DNA from: Myxococcales bacterium
GTDB taxonomy: Bacteria; Myxococcota_A; UBA9042; GCA-2863065
Reading direction: 5' to 3'
DNA length: 64,000 nucleotides
NCBI GenBank assembly: GCA_018780435.1
Contig: JADMJS010000152.1
Span: forward strand, 1 to 64,000
The position numbers were made by a program, and so were the translations under genes. Below are positions 44,779 to 53,367 of the stretch, piece after piece; position 1 is the first letter of the stretch; each line of letters opens with the position of its first letter. The notes under the pieces are model-generated. The model was not told the DNA's origin and searched no databases. It saw nothing but the letters and a program-made list of their open reading frames with translations.

Positions 44779-45242
44779 CCCGCCCCGCGCTCGACCCGTC
44801 GACCCTCGTGCCACGAAACAGCTCGGGCTACCCGGAGCCCTTCCGCTCGCGCGTCCTCCCGCGAGACAAACGCGCGCTCGGCGATGCGCTCGGGCTCACG
44901 CGAATCGGCGTGAACCTCACCACCCTGTTCCCCGGGCGCGAGTCGTCGATCCGCCATCACCACACCCACGAGGACGAGCTCATCTACGTCCTTGAGGGCG
45001 AAGTGGTCCTCCGCACTGACGCCGGAGAGCAGCTGCTCACCGCCGGGATGTGCGCCGGCTTCCGAGCCGGTTCGGGTGACGGCCACCAGTTGGTCAATCG
45101 CAGCACGTCGCCCGCGCGGTACCTCGAGATCAGCAATCGAGACCCGGCGGACGAAGGCGCCTATCCCGATGACGACCTTCGCTACCTGAAGCGTCCGGAC
45201 GGGACGGCCGTGTTCACTCACCGAGATGGGACGCCCTACTGA
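44772..45242 (+). CDS. Cupin-domain protein
   Basis: 156 residues with one cupin barrel. Metal ligands are visible in SSIRHHHTHEDELIYVLEGEV (His, His, Glu) and the second half has GFRAGSGDGHQLVN with the distal His. A C-terminal tail reads DDDLRYLKRPDGTAVFTHRDG. Such small cupins can be dioxygenases, isomerases or metabolite sensors, and no choice can be made here. The ATG lies in the last 7 bases of the GST gene. Grouping with a hydrolase and a GST suggests breakdown or detoxification of an electrophilic metabolite (inference). Confidence 0.83.
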   Translation: MLTRPALDPSTLVPRNSSGYPEPFRSRVLPRDKRALGDALGLTRIGVNLTTLFPGRESSIRHHHTHEDELIYVLEGEVVLRTDAGEQLLTAGMCAGFRAGSGDGHQLVNRSTSPARYLEISNRDPADEGAYPDDDLRYLKRPDGTAVFTHRDGTPY

Positions 45243-45256
45243 CTTGCAATTCCGTA

Positions 45257-47212
45257 CTAGAGCAAGAACACCTTCACGAGGATGTCCGCAATCCCAATGA
45301 GCGCCGCGCCCGCGATGAGGCCCGCGCAGATGGGCTCCTGCGTGCCGACCCAGAGGTTGTGACCCTCCGACTCGGGCGCCTTGTGCCGCTTGGCCATCCA
45401 CGCGAAGAAGGCCGCGCCGAGGAACATCGCGAGGGTGGAGTCCGGGGGGACGACGACGCCGAGGCCGATGGCGAGGGGGCTGAGCGGGAAGCGGCCCTTG
45501 GTGCGGATACGGATGACTTCGAGGACCACGCCGGCGACGGCGGCGACGATCATCGAGATCACGATGGACCGGGTGAGCAGGGTGCCGCTGCCGCCGCCGA
45601 AGATGGCGGTGACGAGCTCGGAGACGCCTTTCCACTGGACGGCGGACGGGAAGCCGAACTGGCTGCCGTCGGGCGCCATGGTGGCCTGGACGTCGGCGCC
45701 CGGCGTGTAGCCCGAGAGGAAGAGCGCGTAGAAGAGGGGCGTGGACGCGGCGGCGCCCGCGATGATGCCGATGATGTGGCCGACGGCCTGGTGGCGCGGC
45801 TTTCCGCCGAGCATGTAGCCCGGCTTGATGTCCATGAGGAGATTCGAGGCGTTACCGGCCACCTCGACGCACATGACGCCGGTCATCAGGTTGGTCGGTG
45901 GGTGCTTCGGGTCGAGCGCGCCGAAGGTGAACTGCGGGATTTTGCTGAGCGAGCCGGTCGGCGTGATGCCCGTCATCGCCGTGCTGCTGGCGGCGATGAG
46001 GCTCAGGACCATGATCATCGGGATGGCGGACAGGCCGAAGATCCAGCTCACGCCGAACCACGCGTGCGCCATCCACACGCCGACGCCGCCGATGAGCGGG
46101 ATGCCGACGGCCGACACCCAGAGCGGGAGCTCGATGTGTGCGACCGCGTCCGGACCGCTCCTTCGGCCTGAGAGTCCCTTGAACGCCTGGATGAAGACCT
46201 CCGGCTTGCCAAAGAGGCTCACGAGCGACGCCACGACCATGATGACGATGCCCCACCAGAGCGCCCATGAGTTCAGAATGTGAGCGCGACTGAAGGTGCC
46301 GTTCGCCCGCGGTGTGATCTCACCGACCGTGATCATGATGGGGACAATCACGATGAAATTCAGGAACATCCCGACCATCATGCTAGCCGCAGAACGCAGG
46401 CCCATGAGGCCGCCGGCCCCGAACATCGCGATGTCGAGCGACGGCACAAGGCCCATCTGGCTCAGCGGAGCGCCCGCCAGCTTGGGTTCGCTGATCCAGC
46501 CCTTCTCGACGAGCTTGCCGTAGCCGAAGTCGTGCGGCAGGTGAATGGAGGAGCCGAAACCGAGCCACTTCTCCTGCACGAGCTTCATGATCGACTCACC
46601 CGAGATGGTCGAAACGAAGGCGGCGATCCCGGCCGACATCGCGAGTACGCGTGCCTTGAACATCCCGACCTTGGCGGACGCGGAGTAGAGCGCGTCGAGT
46701 ACGACGCCGCAGGCTTGGCCCTCGGGGAAAGGCTGCTGCTCATCGTTGATGAAGCGCCGCTTCATCGGGAACGCCACGAGGACGCCAAGGACGGACAGCA
46801 CCACGTTGAAGAGCAACATCTGCCACCACGGGATGAGCGCGTTCTCGATCCACATGTAGGCGGCGAGGCCGGACACGAGCGGTCCGGTCATGTAGCCGGC
46901 GGCGGTCGCGACGCTCTGGGCAGCGTTGTTCTCAAGTATGGTCATGTCGCGCACGCCGAGCTGCGAGAGCAGCCGGAACGCGGCATACGCGAGGATGACG
47001 CTCGTCAGGCCGACGCCGAGCGTCCACCCGGTCTTGGCGCCAATGTAGAGGTTGGTGGCCGAGAGCACGCCGCCGAGGAGAAAGCCCGTGCCCGCCGCGC
47101 GCAGCGTGAGCTGGGGCATGTCACCGCGGTAGATGTTGTCGAGCCACCACCGGTCCTTCTGCTCTCGGGTCCACGTGCGGACCTGTTCGTCGTCGAGCTT
47201 CTCGATGGCCAT
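45257..47212 (-). CDS. OPT-family oligopeptide transporter
   Basis: 651 residues with about 14-16 hydrophobic helices. Family signs include LTLRAAGTGFLLGGVLSATNLYIG at the start (read in two parts), GVRDMTILENNAAQSVATAAG, IYM-like PFPEGQACG and KPGYMLGGKPRHQAVGHIIG. OPT proteins import oligopeptides or metal-chelate complexes by proton coupling. The ATG at 47212 has GGGGGA upstream on the minus strand. It converges on the cupin gene with a 14-base gap and stands alone. Substrate unknown. Confidence 0.92.
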   Translation of the reverse strand: MAIEKLDDEQVRTWTREQKDRWWLDNIYRGDMPQLTLRAAGTGFLLGGVLSATNLYIGAKTGWTLGVGLTSVILAYAAFRLLSQLGVRDMTILENNAAQSVATAAGYMTGPLVSGLAAYMWIENALIPWWQMLLFNVVLSVLGVLVAFPMKRRFINDEQQPFPEGQACGVVLDALYSASAKVGMFKARVLAMSAGIAAFVSTISGESIMKLVQEKWLGFGSSIHLPHDFGYGKLVEKGWISEPKLAGAPLSQMGLVPSLDIAMFGAGGLMGLRSAASMMVGMFLNFIVIVPIMITVGEITPRANGTFSRAHILNSWALWWGIVIMVVASLVSLFGKPEVFIQAFKGLSGRRSGPDAVAHIELPLWVSAVGIPLIGGVGVWMAHAWFGVSWIFGLSAIPMIMVLSLIAASSTAMTGITPTGSLSKIPQFTFGALDPKHPPTNLMTGVMCVEVAGNASNLLMDIKPGYMLGGKPRHQAVGHIIGIIAGAAASTPLFYALFLSGYTPGADVQATMAPDGSQFGFPSAVQWKGVSELVTAIFGGGSGTLLTRSIVISMIVAAVAGVVLEVIRIRTKGRFPLSPLAIGLGVVVPPDSTLAMFLGAAFFAWMAKRHKAPESEGHNLWVGTQEPICAGLIAGAALIGIADILVKVFLL

Positions 47213-47321
47213 GGCGTCCCCCTGCGGGTCCTATACCACGGCCGGCCGCTCGGCGGACTGGCCGAAATGGCGTTCGAAAGTTGTATTATGCAAACGGTCG
47301 TCAATGGGGTAGGGGCCTGCG

Positions 47322-47546
47322 ATGCGCCAACGCCACGTAACGCCGCTATCCCTCGCACTCCAATTCGTCTGCGCTGCCATCGTTGGCTGTAGTGATGGCG
47401 ATGCCGGCCTCACCCCTTCGCTCGACGTCGTTGTTGACGATACCGCCACGACCGACTCGATAGGCGAGGTCCCGTCTGACACTGCGTACTTCTTCGAGTC
47501 GGAGTCCGACTCCGCAGGTCGCATCCGAAGGCTCGCGGCGCCCTGA
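47322..47546 (+). CDS. Short lipoprotein
   Basis: 74 residues: a basic n-region, hydrophobic core LSLALQFVCAAIVGC with a good lipobox ending in Cys, then an acidic Asp/Thr/Ser tail (VVVDDTATTDSIGEV). A purine-rich GGGGTAGGGG precedes the ATG and a TATTAT box lies about 40 bases further upstream. No domain is visible. The tail resembles the linkers of the larger lipoproteins in this window, so it could also be the remaining head of a longer lipoprotein gene. Confidence 0.5.
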   Translation: MRQRHVTPLSLALQFVCAAIVGCSDGDAGLTPSLDVVVDDTATTDSIGEVPSDTAYFFESESDSAGRIRRLAAP

Positions 47547-47559
47547 CAGCCTGTGGTGT

Positions 47560-49053
47560 TTACGGCAGCAGCCCCGAGCTCCCGGTGAGCGTGAGGAAGA
47601 ACTCCAGCCGGTCGGCCGGCTCGAAGGTCTTGCCCTTACGGTCGGGCTTCTGGTTCCTCTGGAACATGCTCCCGACCTCGACCGAGAAGTACGGGCTGAA
47701 GGCCCAGCCGAACTTGCCGTCCACTACGAAGGTGTAGCCCTGCGGATCATAGTCCTGCGGCGTCAGGTTCGAGATGACCGAGGATGAGCTCTTGAGGAAG
47801 AGCCCGTTCTTGTTCTTCCAGCCGAGCCCGAACTTGCCGCCGACGCGGGGCGTCACGACGCCCGTCGATGACGCCGTATACCCTTGCAGGGCCGTCCCGA
47901 GTGTGAGCTGTACGGTGTTCTTCTCCGGCTTGAAGGCGAAAGCGAAGTCCAGCCCGGTGTAGGGCAAGAGGAAGGCCTGTTCGAGCGTCTTGGTCTCAAA
48001 GCCAGCGCCGCCGAAGCCGGCTGAGAGCGTGAGCTTGCTCTTGCCGAAGAGGACGTGTTGCCAGCCGAGCGACGCGTTCCCGATCATCGAGGTGTTGTCG
48101 TTCGAGAAGGCGCTGTACTCGAAGGCGACCTTCGACAGGAGCTTGTCCGACTTGCCGAGCGAGATCGACGCGAAGACGTTTCCGGCGGGGTTGAGGCGCT
48201 CCGGGAAGGCGACTTTTGCTCGCTCCTCGATGGCGCCACTGCGCGTGAACTTCACGCCGAAGCCCACTTTGTGCTTCTTGGCGACCGCGAACTCCATTCC
48301 GAAGTCCGTGACCGACTTGAGCAAGAACACCTTCTCGATGAGCGTCAGGCGTTCTTCGAGCAGATCCTCCTCAGTCTCCTCGATGAGCTCGTCCTCACCG
48401 GCGTCATCTTCGTCACCTTCTTCGGACTCCTCTTCGGACTCCTCTGATTCGGCCTCCTCCTCCTCGGCCTCCTCCTCGTCGGCCTCTTCCTCCACTTCTG
48501 CCTCGGCGTCGTCACCGACGCTCTCGTCCTCGGCGTCTTCGTCCGGGACACCCGAGTCGATACTGGGCACCGTCGTCTTGAAGTCACGCAGACCCACTTC
48601 GAAGTCCTGCCTGAACTTCACCTTCACGCCCTTGCCGAACTTGCCCTTCCAATCGAGCCGCATGCGGTGAAGGTGGTCGAAGTCACCTTGTTTCGGGCCC
48701 ATGGCCGGGAGCAGGAGGCGAGGGTTGTAGGTGAGCGCAAGGTCGTGGTCCCCGAACCCGAACTTCCCCATCAGCTTGGGCCGGAGGTCGATGTCGAGCT
48801 CGAGCTCTTTCTCGGTGAGCGTCAGGTCCTTCTTCCCGAGGGTCTGAGCGCTGAGCCCGATCTCGAAGCCGGTCCGCTTCTTCGGCTTCTTCTCCTTCTT
48901 GGGCTTCTTCGTCTTGTCCTTCGATTCGGCCCCGAGCACACGTTCGGCGATGGCCGACACGGCAGAGGGAGGCGCTGCCCTCGAGGCGACGCTCACGACG
49001 AGGACGGAGGCACACAGGACGCCCAACAGGAGTCTGTTATTGATGCTCATCAT
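47560..49053 (-). CDS. Predicted outer-membrane beta-barrel with acidic insert
   Basis: 497 residues. A signal peptide (LLLGVLCASVLVVSVASRA) is followed by a Lys-rich stretch (KDKTKKPKKEKKPKKRTG), then alternating hydrophobic strands (LSAQTLGKKDLTL, LALTYNPRLLLPA, FVVDGKFGWAFSPYFSVEVG) and a C-terminal FFLTLTGSSG, compatible with a barrel of 14-18 strands. An insert at about 165-235 is almost entirely Glu/Asp with Ala and Ser. The start MM uses the ATG at 49053, which overlaps the upstream lipoprotein stop as ATGA. The two proteins probably form one envelope complex, perhaps for cation binding or transport (inference). Confidence 0.72.
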   Translation of the reverse strand: MMSINNRLLLGVLCASVLVVSVASRAAPPSAVSAIAERVLGAESKDKTKKPKKEKKPKKRTGFEIGLSAQTLGKKDLTLTEKELELDIDLRPKLMGKFGFGDHDLALTYNPRLLLPAMGPKQGDFDHLHRMRLDWKGKFGKGVKVKFRQDFEVGLRDFKTTVPSIDSGVPDEDAEDESVGDDAEAEVEEEADEEEAEEEEAESEESEEESEEGDEDDAGEDELIEETEEDLLEERLTLIEKVFLLKSVTDFGMEFAVAKKHKVGFGVKFTRSGAIEERAKVAFPERLNPAGNVFASISLGKSDKLLSKVAFEYSAFSNDNTSMIGNASLGWQHVLFGKSKLTLSAGFGGAGFETKTLEQAFLLPYTGLDFAFAFKPEKNTVQLTLGTALQGYTASSTGVVTPRVGGKFGLGWKNKNGLFLKSSSSVISNLTPQDYDPQGYTFVVDGKFGWAFSPYFSVEVGSMFQRNQKPDRKGKTFEPADRLEFFLTLTGSSGLLP

Positions 49054-49682
49054 TGACCCCCATCCGCCGGCACGTCGCTGCCGTCAGCGCCCGCGTCCGC
49101 CGCATCGGCGCCGTCGGCGGGCGCGTCCGTGGCGTCGGCGCCATCGGTTGGCGCGTCCGTGGCGTCGGCGCCATCGGTGGCGACCTCCTCGCTGATCGCG
49201 TCGTCGCTGAGGAAGCAGTCACCGTTGTCGTCGCAGCACACACTCAGATCGGCCGCGCAGCAGATGCGGGACCCCACCTCGGCGGAGTCACACACGAAAC
49301 AGTCCGTGCTGACCTCCGTCTCGAAGCAAGCCCCCGACTCGTAGCCGAGCGAGTCGGCGAACGCGTCGCAGTCGTCGACGAACAGGGTCTCCTCCTCGCA
49401 GTAGCGCACCTCGCTCTCGCTCGAACACTCCGCGACGAGGTCCGGCGCGTCTTCACAGACGCCATCGGGATCGTCTACCTCCTCCGCGGTCTCCGAGAAG
49501 GTCGTCTTGAACTGGGACTCCGCCGATGGATCGGAGCCATCCGTCCCGCCCTTGGTCCCCTTCTTCTTGTTCTTGCCGGACTTCGGGAGCTTCTTCACCT
49601 CGTCCGTAATCATGCAACCCGAGAGCGTCATCGCGGAGAGCCCCGCGAACACTCCAAGGCCAATCAGCGCTTTCCACCGCAT
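49050..49682 (-). CDS. Cys-rich lipoprotein coupled to the beta-barrel gene
   Basis: 210 residues from the ATG at 49682. The signal GLGVFAGLSAMTLSGC ends in a good lipobox. A Lys/Gly stretch (KSGKNKKKGTKGGTDGSD) leads to a domain with about 12 Cys (CEDAPDLVAECSSESE, CFVCDSAEVGSRICC, LSVCCDDNGDCF), then a repeated Asp/Ala/Gly tail (DGADATDAPTDGADATD). Its stop overlaps the barrel gene start in ATGA. No family recognised. A codon-poor six-residue extension upstream is possible but less likely. Confidence 0.72.
   Translation of the reverse strand: MRWKALIGLGVFAGLSAMTLSGCMITDEVKKLPKSGKNKKKGTKGGTDGSDPSAESQFKTTFSETAEEVDDPDGVCEDAPDLVAECSSESEVRYCEEETLFVDDCDAFADSLGYESGACFETEVSTDCFVCDSAEVGSRICCAADLSVCCDDNGDCFLSDDAISEEVATDGADATDAPTDGADATDAPADGADAADAGADGSDVPADGGQ
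49091..49180 (-). repeat. 30-bp tandem repeat in the lipoprotein tail
   Basis: Three 30-bp units (49091-49120, 49121-49150, 49151-49180); the last two differ at one base. They encode DATDAPxDGA-type decapeptides at the C-terminus of the Cys-rich lipoprotein. Such a pure repeat is prone to length change. Confidence 0.75.
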
Positions 49683-49819
49683 CGATGTCTCTCCTCGCAT
49701 TCGGGTCCGCCGTGACGTCGCTCAGGAGGAGGACACTACCCGGCATCGGAGCGACTTACATAGAATCCGATTGCGAAGTTGTCTCAGGCGGCTGCACTGC
49801 TCCGCCGTGGAGGCCCTGG

Positions 49820-51013
49820 TTACGGCCCCGCAGGCACGAAGCCCGACAAATCCTGCCCGTCTTCGAGGTCAAGGCAGCTCTCGTGCTCGAGGTAGGTGGA
49901 GAGGATCGTGCTGAGCTGGGTGAACTCGAGGTCGCCCGCAAGGGCCATCGGCCGGTACGAGTCCTGGACCAGCGCACGAACCCACGCCGTAACTTCGGAG
50001 GCGCTCATGTTGGCGGTGCCGCTCGGGCTCGCTTCGGTCGGTTGTGCCGGCTTCTTTCGCCATTTGAGCGGCACGGACGTGTCGTCCGGTTCGGCGAGGA
50101 ACCAGCGGTCCGGCAGGAGCATCCAGGAGGTCGTCAGGAAGCGGCCTTCGGGCCGATTTGCTTGCATCTTCGTGGGGTTCCACGTTGTGCCCGGCATCAC
50201 GATGAGCGGCGACGCGGCGACGTGCGTGTACATCTCGTCGACCTCGGTCACCTCGCCCGGTGGTCGGATTCGGTAGACGAACGGGGGGGTGCCGGCGTCG
50301 TCGACGTGGTTCGGAGTCCCGAAAGGGCCGTTCCAGAAGTGCCAACCGGGGTTTTCGGCGAACCAATCGGCGCGGGTTTCGTACTCGTCGAAGGTCATGC
50401 CGCCGATGAACTTCGGCGGCGCGGCCCCGAGTGCGACGAGCCGGTCGTAGAGCTCCTCGTAGGGGACGCAGCTCTCGTGAGCGTGAGGCACGATCTCGAC
50501 GTTCCCGAGCGATAGGAGCTCCTCGAAGTACTCGGGCCTATAGGTCGAGACGCCTTCGACGAAGGTCCAGTCCGGCTGAAAGGACAAGGTGGCTCCCTCT
50601 TCCGCGAGCATCGCTGCGTAGTCGTACCAGGCGCCCGCGAAGTGGGCGAAGACCCCCGGATCGCCATTGAAGTCGGGGATTTGGCTGCTGCTTCCGGGCG
50701 TACAGCCCGCGTCGTCCTCCTCGACATGAATGACGAAGTAGAACTTCAGCGCGGCGAGCGCGGCGTCCGTGTCAGCGCACGGGTCTACTGGTTCGGTGTC
50801 GTCGACCGCACTTTCTTCGACCGCACTGTCGTCGACCGCTGCGTCCGGGCTCGTGTCCGCCGCCCCGACCGAATCCAAGTCCGCGGAGTCGGATCCATCG
50901 CCCGCGCCGCCGGAGTCCTCGTCACCGGTGCCTTTCGAGCTCGACCCGCCGCAGCCGGCCGCGACGCTCGCGATGAAGAGCCAACGGGCCAAGTCATGTC
51001 GTCTCACCGCCAT
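49820..51013 (-). CDS. Lipoprotein with polysaccharide-deacetylase-like fold (tentative)
   Basis: 397 residues. The signal WLFIASVAAGC ends in a lipobox, followed by a long Asp/Ser/Ala linker. The catalytic-looking region has YFVIHVEEDD near residue 95, FQPDWTFVEG, NVEIVPHAHES near 175 and FIGGMTFDEYE. The Asp/His placement (HVEEDD, then HAHES) recalls NodB-like deacetylases or glycoside hydrolase/deacetylase barrels, but the canonical TFDD and HSxxH are not both present. It likely acts on an envelope or external glycan if active. A single-gene unit; the nearest minus-strand gene lies about 130 bases upstream. Confidence 0.6.
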   Translation of the reverse strand: MAVRRHDLARWLFIASVAAGCGGSSSKGTGDEDSGGAGDGSDSADLDSVGAADTSPDAAVDDSAVEESAVDDTEPVDPCADTDAALAALKFYFVIHVEEDDAGCTPGSSSQIPDFNGDPGVFAHFAGAWYDYAAMLAEEGATLSFQPDWTFVEGVSTYRPEYFEELLSLGNVEIVPHAHESCVPYEELYDRLVALGAAPPKFIGGMTFDEYETRADWFAENPGWHFWNGPFGTPNHVDDAGTPPFVYRIRPPGEVTEVDEMYTHVAASPLIVMPGTTWNPTKMQANRPEGRFLTTSWMLLPDRWFLAEPDDTSVPLKWRKKPAQPTEASPSGTANMSASEVTAWVRALVQDSYRPMALAGDLEFTQLSTILSTYLEHESCLDLEDGQDLSGFVPAGP

Positions 51014-51140
51014 CGACGCTTCCTCCAGTCACTCGGCGTTCGGGAGTAGTTCGAGCGGGCACATGCCCGCATTTCATCCGCCCGCCCGTGTTCACGAGGA
51101 TTCGGGACGCGGCGTCGCGGCGTAACGAGATGTTTGGAGT

Positions 51141-51638
51141 TCAGGCCTCTTTCTGCAAGTGGCGCGCGAGGTTGCGCCCCGCTCGACTGAAGAGACGCTT
51201 CATGATGATGACCAGGACCGGCCGCATGACGCGCCCAAGTGGGGTCATATCGGACGCGAAGGTCCAGTCGAGGCGTGTACCGGTGGCCGTTCGCGTGAGG
51301 CGGTAGTCTTCTGCGATCGCGTTCGCGAGTGGAGAGCTGGTGGCCGTCATCATGAAGGCGAAGCGGGCGGCGTCTCCGTTCGGGACGTCCCAGGCGACAA
51401 ATCGCTCGTTGAAGTGGCCAAAAAGGCGAATGGACACGGCGCGTTCGGCCCCGACGGCTTGTGTGTCGGTGGTCGTCCACTCCGCCCGGGTCATGAGCGG
51501 GAACCACTCAAGCCAAGACGCTGGCTCGGCGAGCGCGGCAAATACGGCTTCGGGAGTTGCGGGCAGGTCGATGCTGGTGTGGATGAGGAGCGGTGCGCTC
51601 TCGAAGAACGTGAGATCGACGGGTCTAGTCGGCTTCAT
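51141..51638 (-). CDS. SRPBCC / polyketide cyclase-like protein
   Basis: 165 residues from the ATG at 51638. The helix-grip fold is recognisable: TSIDLPATPEAVFAALAEPA, then WLEWFPLMTRAEW, then FVAWDVPN, YRLTRTATGTRLDWTF and a C-terminal helix with FSRAGRNLARHL. These proteins bind lipids or other small hydrophobic molecules; the ligand is unknown. Starts at 51719 and 51740 would add 27-34 residues without family support and run into the divergent peptidase promoter. Divergent from the M23 peptidase gene with about 90 bases between. Confidence 0.8.
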   Translation of the reverse strand: MKPTRPVDLTFFESAPLLIHTSIDLPATPEAVFAALAEPASWLEWFPLMTRAEWTTTDTQAVGAERAVSIRLFGHFNERFVAWDVPNGDAARFAFMMTATSSPLANAIAEDYRLTRTATGTRLDWTFASDMTPLGRVMRPVLVIIMKRLFSRAGRNLARHLQKEA

Positions 51639-51730
51639 CGCCTGAGTCTGAAACCAGTTCGGGATCTTGTCGAACGGCGGCCGAGAACCAGACTCGCGCG
51701 CCGTCGCCCACGCGGGCATGATGGTGCCGC

Positions 51731-52393
51731 ATGGACTCACCCCCGCTCCCTTCTCCCCTCGATCCGCTCGAGCTCGCGGGCTTCGACTTTCACCCGGTCG
51801 TCGTGTTGCCCTCGGACTATGAGGTCTACGACTTCACCCGCGGATACGACCCGAACCGCGTCCTGCGGTCGCCTTACGGCGTCGGGCGCTACGACGAGAA
51901 GCGCGCGGGCATGTACGAGACGCCCCTCTTCGGCGGCGTTCGGAACATCCACGTCGGTGTCGACCTCGCCGGGCCGGTCGGTGAGCCCATCCACGCGTTC
52001 TGGGACGGCGTCGTGCACCGATTCGGCTACAACGCCGCTGTGGGGGACTACGGCTATACCCTGGTAACAGAACATCTTTTCGGCCAGCGGCGGCTGTGGG
52101 CTCTTCATGGGCACCTGTCGGCGGCGTCGATCGCGGGTCGCCATGAGGGCCAGGCCGTCCGTCGCGGCGAGGTCATCGCTTGGCTCGGCGACCGCCATGA
52201 GAACGGCGGCTGGAATCCGCACCTCCACTTTCAGCTCTCGGTCGTGGCGCCCGAGGTCGCGGACCTTCCCGGGGTCGTCGCCGAGGAAGACCGCGCCGAG
52301 GCGCTTCGGCGCTATCCGGACCCGCGGCTCGTACTCGGGTCGCTCTACCTCGATCAGGTCCTTCAGGCGACGCCAGATGGGTGGCTCCTGTGA
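51731..52393 (+). CDS. M23 (LytM-type) peptidase without signal peptide
   Basis: 220 residues. The zinc-site motifs are [11 protein letters not shown] (HxxxD) and NPHLHFQL (HxH), with ALHGHLS between, as in M23 endopeptidases that cut peptidoglycan cross-bridges or glycyl bonds. No signal peptide or membrane segment is visible at the N-terminus ([17 protein letters not shown]), so either export uses another route or the target is cytoplasmic. The TGA shares a base with the ATG of the SEC-C gene (TGATG), so translation is coupled. Confidence 0.85.
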   Translation: MDSPPLPSPLDPLELAGFDFHPVVVLPSDYEVYDFTRGYDPNRVLRSPYGVGRYDEKRAGMYETPLFGGVRNIHVGVDLAGPVGEPIHAFWDGVVHRFGYNAAVGDYGYTLVTEHLFGQRRLWALHGHLSAASIAGRHEGQAVRRGEVIAWLGDRHENGGWNPHLHFQLSVVAPEVADLPGVVAEEDRAEALRRYPDPRLVLGSLYLDQVLQATPDGWLL

Positions 52394-52944
52394 TGAACTT
52401 CGCACGCCTCTTTCCTGAGCTCGCCGCGTCCGAGGTCCGGAGCATTGAACCTAAGGGCATTGCTGGGCTACCGGATCGACCGTTCTGGCTGACCGAGTTC
52501 TACTGCTCGGACTACCGCTGCGATTGTCGTCGCGTGATCCTCATCGTCGAAGACATGGCGACCCGAAAGCAAGTCGCGAGCATCAACTTCGCCTTCGAAC
52601 CGCCCACGCCTCCCTTCGAGGACGAAGGTCAGATCTTCCTCGACCCCTTGAATCCCCAGTCGGTGTTGTCGGAAGTCTTCCTCGACTTCATCTCGCAGAT
52701 GCTGGAGGTCGACACGGAGTACCGAGATCGCCTCGAGCGGCACTACACGATGTGGAAACAGGTGGTGGACGACGTATCCCACCCGGACAACCCGAAGATC
52801 GCCAACGAATCCCACAAGGACCCTGCCTTCCGGCCGGCGTTCCCGATGGGGGAGACGGTACGTCGAGCTGGTCCCAAGGTCGGACCCAACGACCCGTGCC
52901 CTTGCGGCAGCGGCAAGAAGCACAAGAAGTGCTGCCGGCTCTGA
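52393..52944 (+). CDS. SEC-C motif protein
   Basis: 183 residues ending in the metal-binding SEC-C motif [20 protein letters not shown] tails, as in SecA, bind zinc and often help bind ribosomes or SecB. The N-terminal 150 residues contain [20 protein letters not shown] with four Cys and an acidic middle ([13 protein letters not shown]), of unrecognised fold. The start overlaps the peptidase stop by one base. This may be an accessory protein for the coupled peptidase, but no known precedent comes to mind. Confidence 0.8.
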   Translation: MNFARLFPELAASEVRSIEPKGIAGLPDRPFWLTEFYCSDYRCDCRRVILIVEDMATRKQVASINFAFEPPTPPFEDEGQIFLDPLNPQSVLSEVFLDFISQMLEVDTEYRDRLERHYTMWKQVVDDVSHPDNPKIANESHKDPAFRPAFPMGETVRRAGPKVGPNDPCPCGSGKKHKKCCRL

Positions 52945-53002
52945 GGCGCATTCAGCCGGTGCCATAGCCATCCCAGCGCATCTCAGTACTGGTGACACGG
53001 AG

Positions 53003-53233
53003 GTGCCATGCGCAACGACCCGAACTTCGATGAGACCCTGGCTACATCTGAACCGCGGCAAGTCCGCCTGGATCTACTTCGCCGACGGCTACGCCATCGC
53101 GCTCCTCGTCCATGCCGGCACGGGGCTCGCTATGATCCCGGGACGAAAGGGCTTTCTATGGCGCGGCCTCGTGATCTCGGCGGCGGGTGCGGCCGTTCCG
53201 ATTCTGTATTTGCAACTCGCGGGCGGGCCCTGA
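53003..53233 (+). CDS. Short membrane protein, possibly frame-disrupted
   Basis: The frame encodes RPWLHLNRGKSAWIYFADG, then two hydrophobic helices (AIALLVHAGTGLAMI and VISAAGAAVPILYLQL) split by a basic turn (PGRKGFLWRG). The best ribosome binding site (CGGAGG) fits an ATG at 53008 in a different frame that begins MRNDPNFDET. Either the true start is the GTG at 53003 or ATG at 53030, or a one-base indel near 53030 joins the two frames. Family not recognised. Confidence 0.45.
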   Translation: MPCATTRTSMRPWLHLNRGKSAWIYFADGYAIALLVHAGTGLAMIPGRKGFLWRGLVISAAGAAVPILYLQLAGGP

Positions 53234-53367
53234 TCGCGCCGCCCGGGTCGTCATAGCAGACGGGGTGTCGTACCGGTGCAAGCAGGCCCGCGGGGGAGGC
53301 CAATCCATCGAACGGCTGGATTTGCAGCATCGGAATCGTTGAGCGATAGTCGACCCCAGTTCGTCGA

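Noticed and set aside
46280-47392. Plus-strand frame across the OPT transporter
   Set aside because: Antisense shadow rich in His/Arg/Asp with no recognisable domain.
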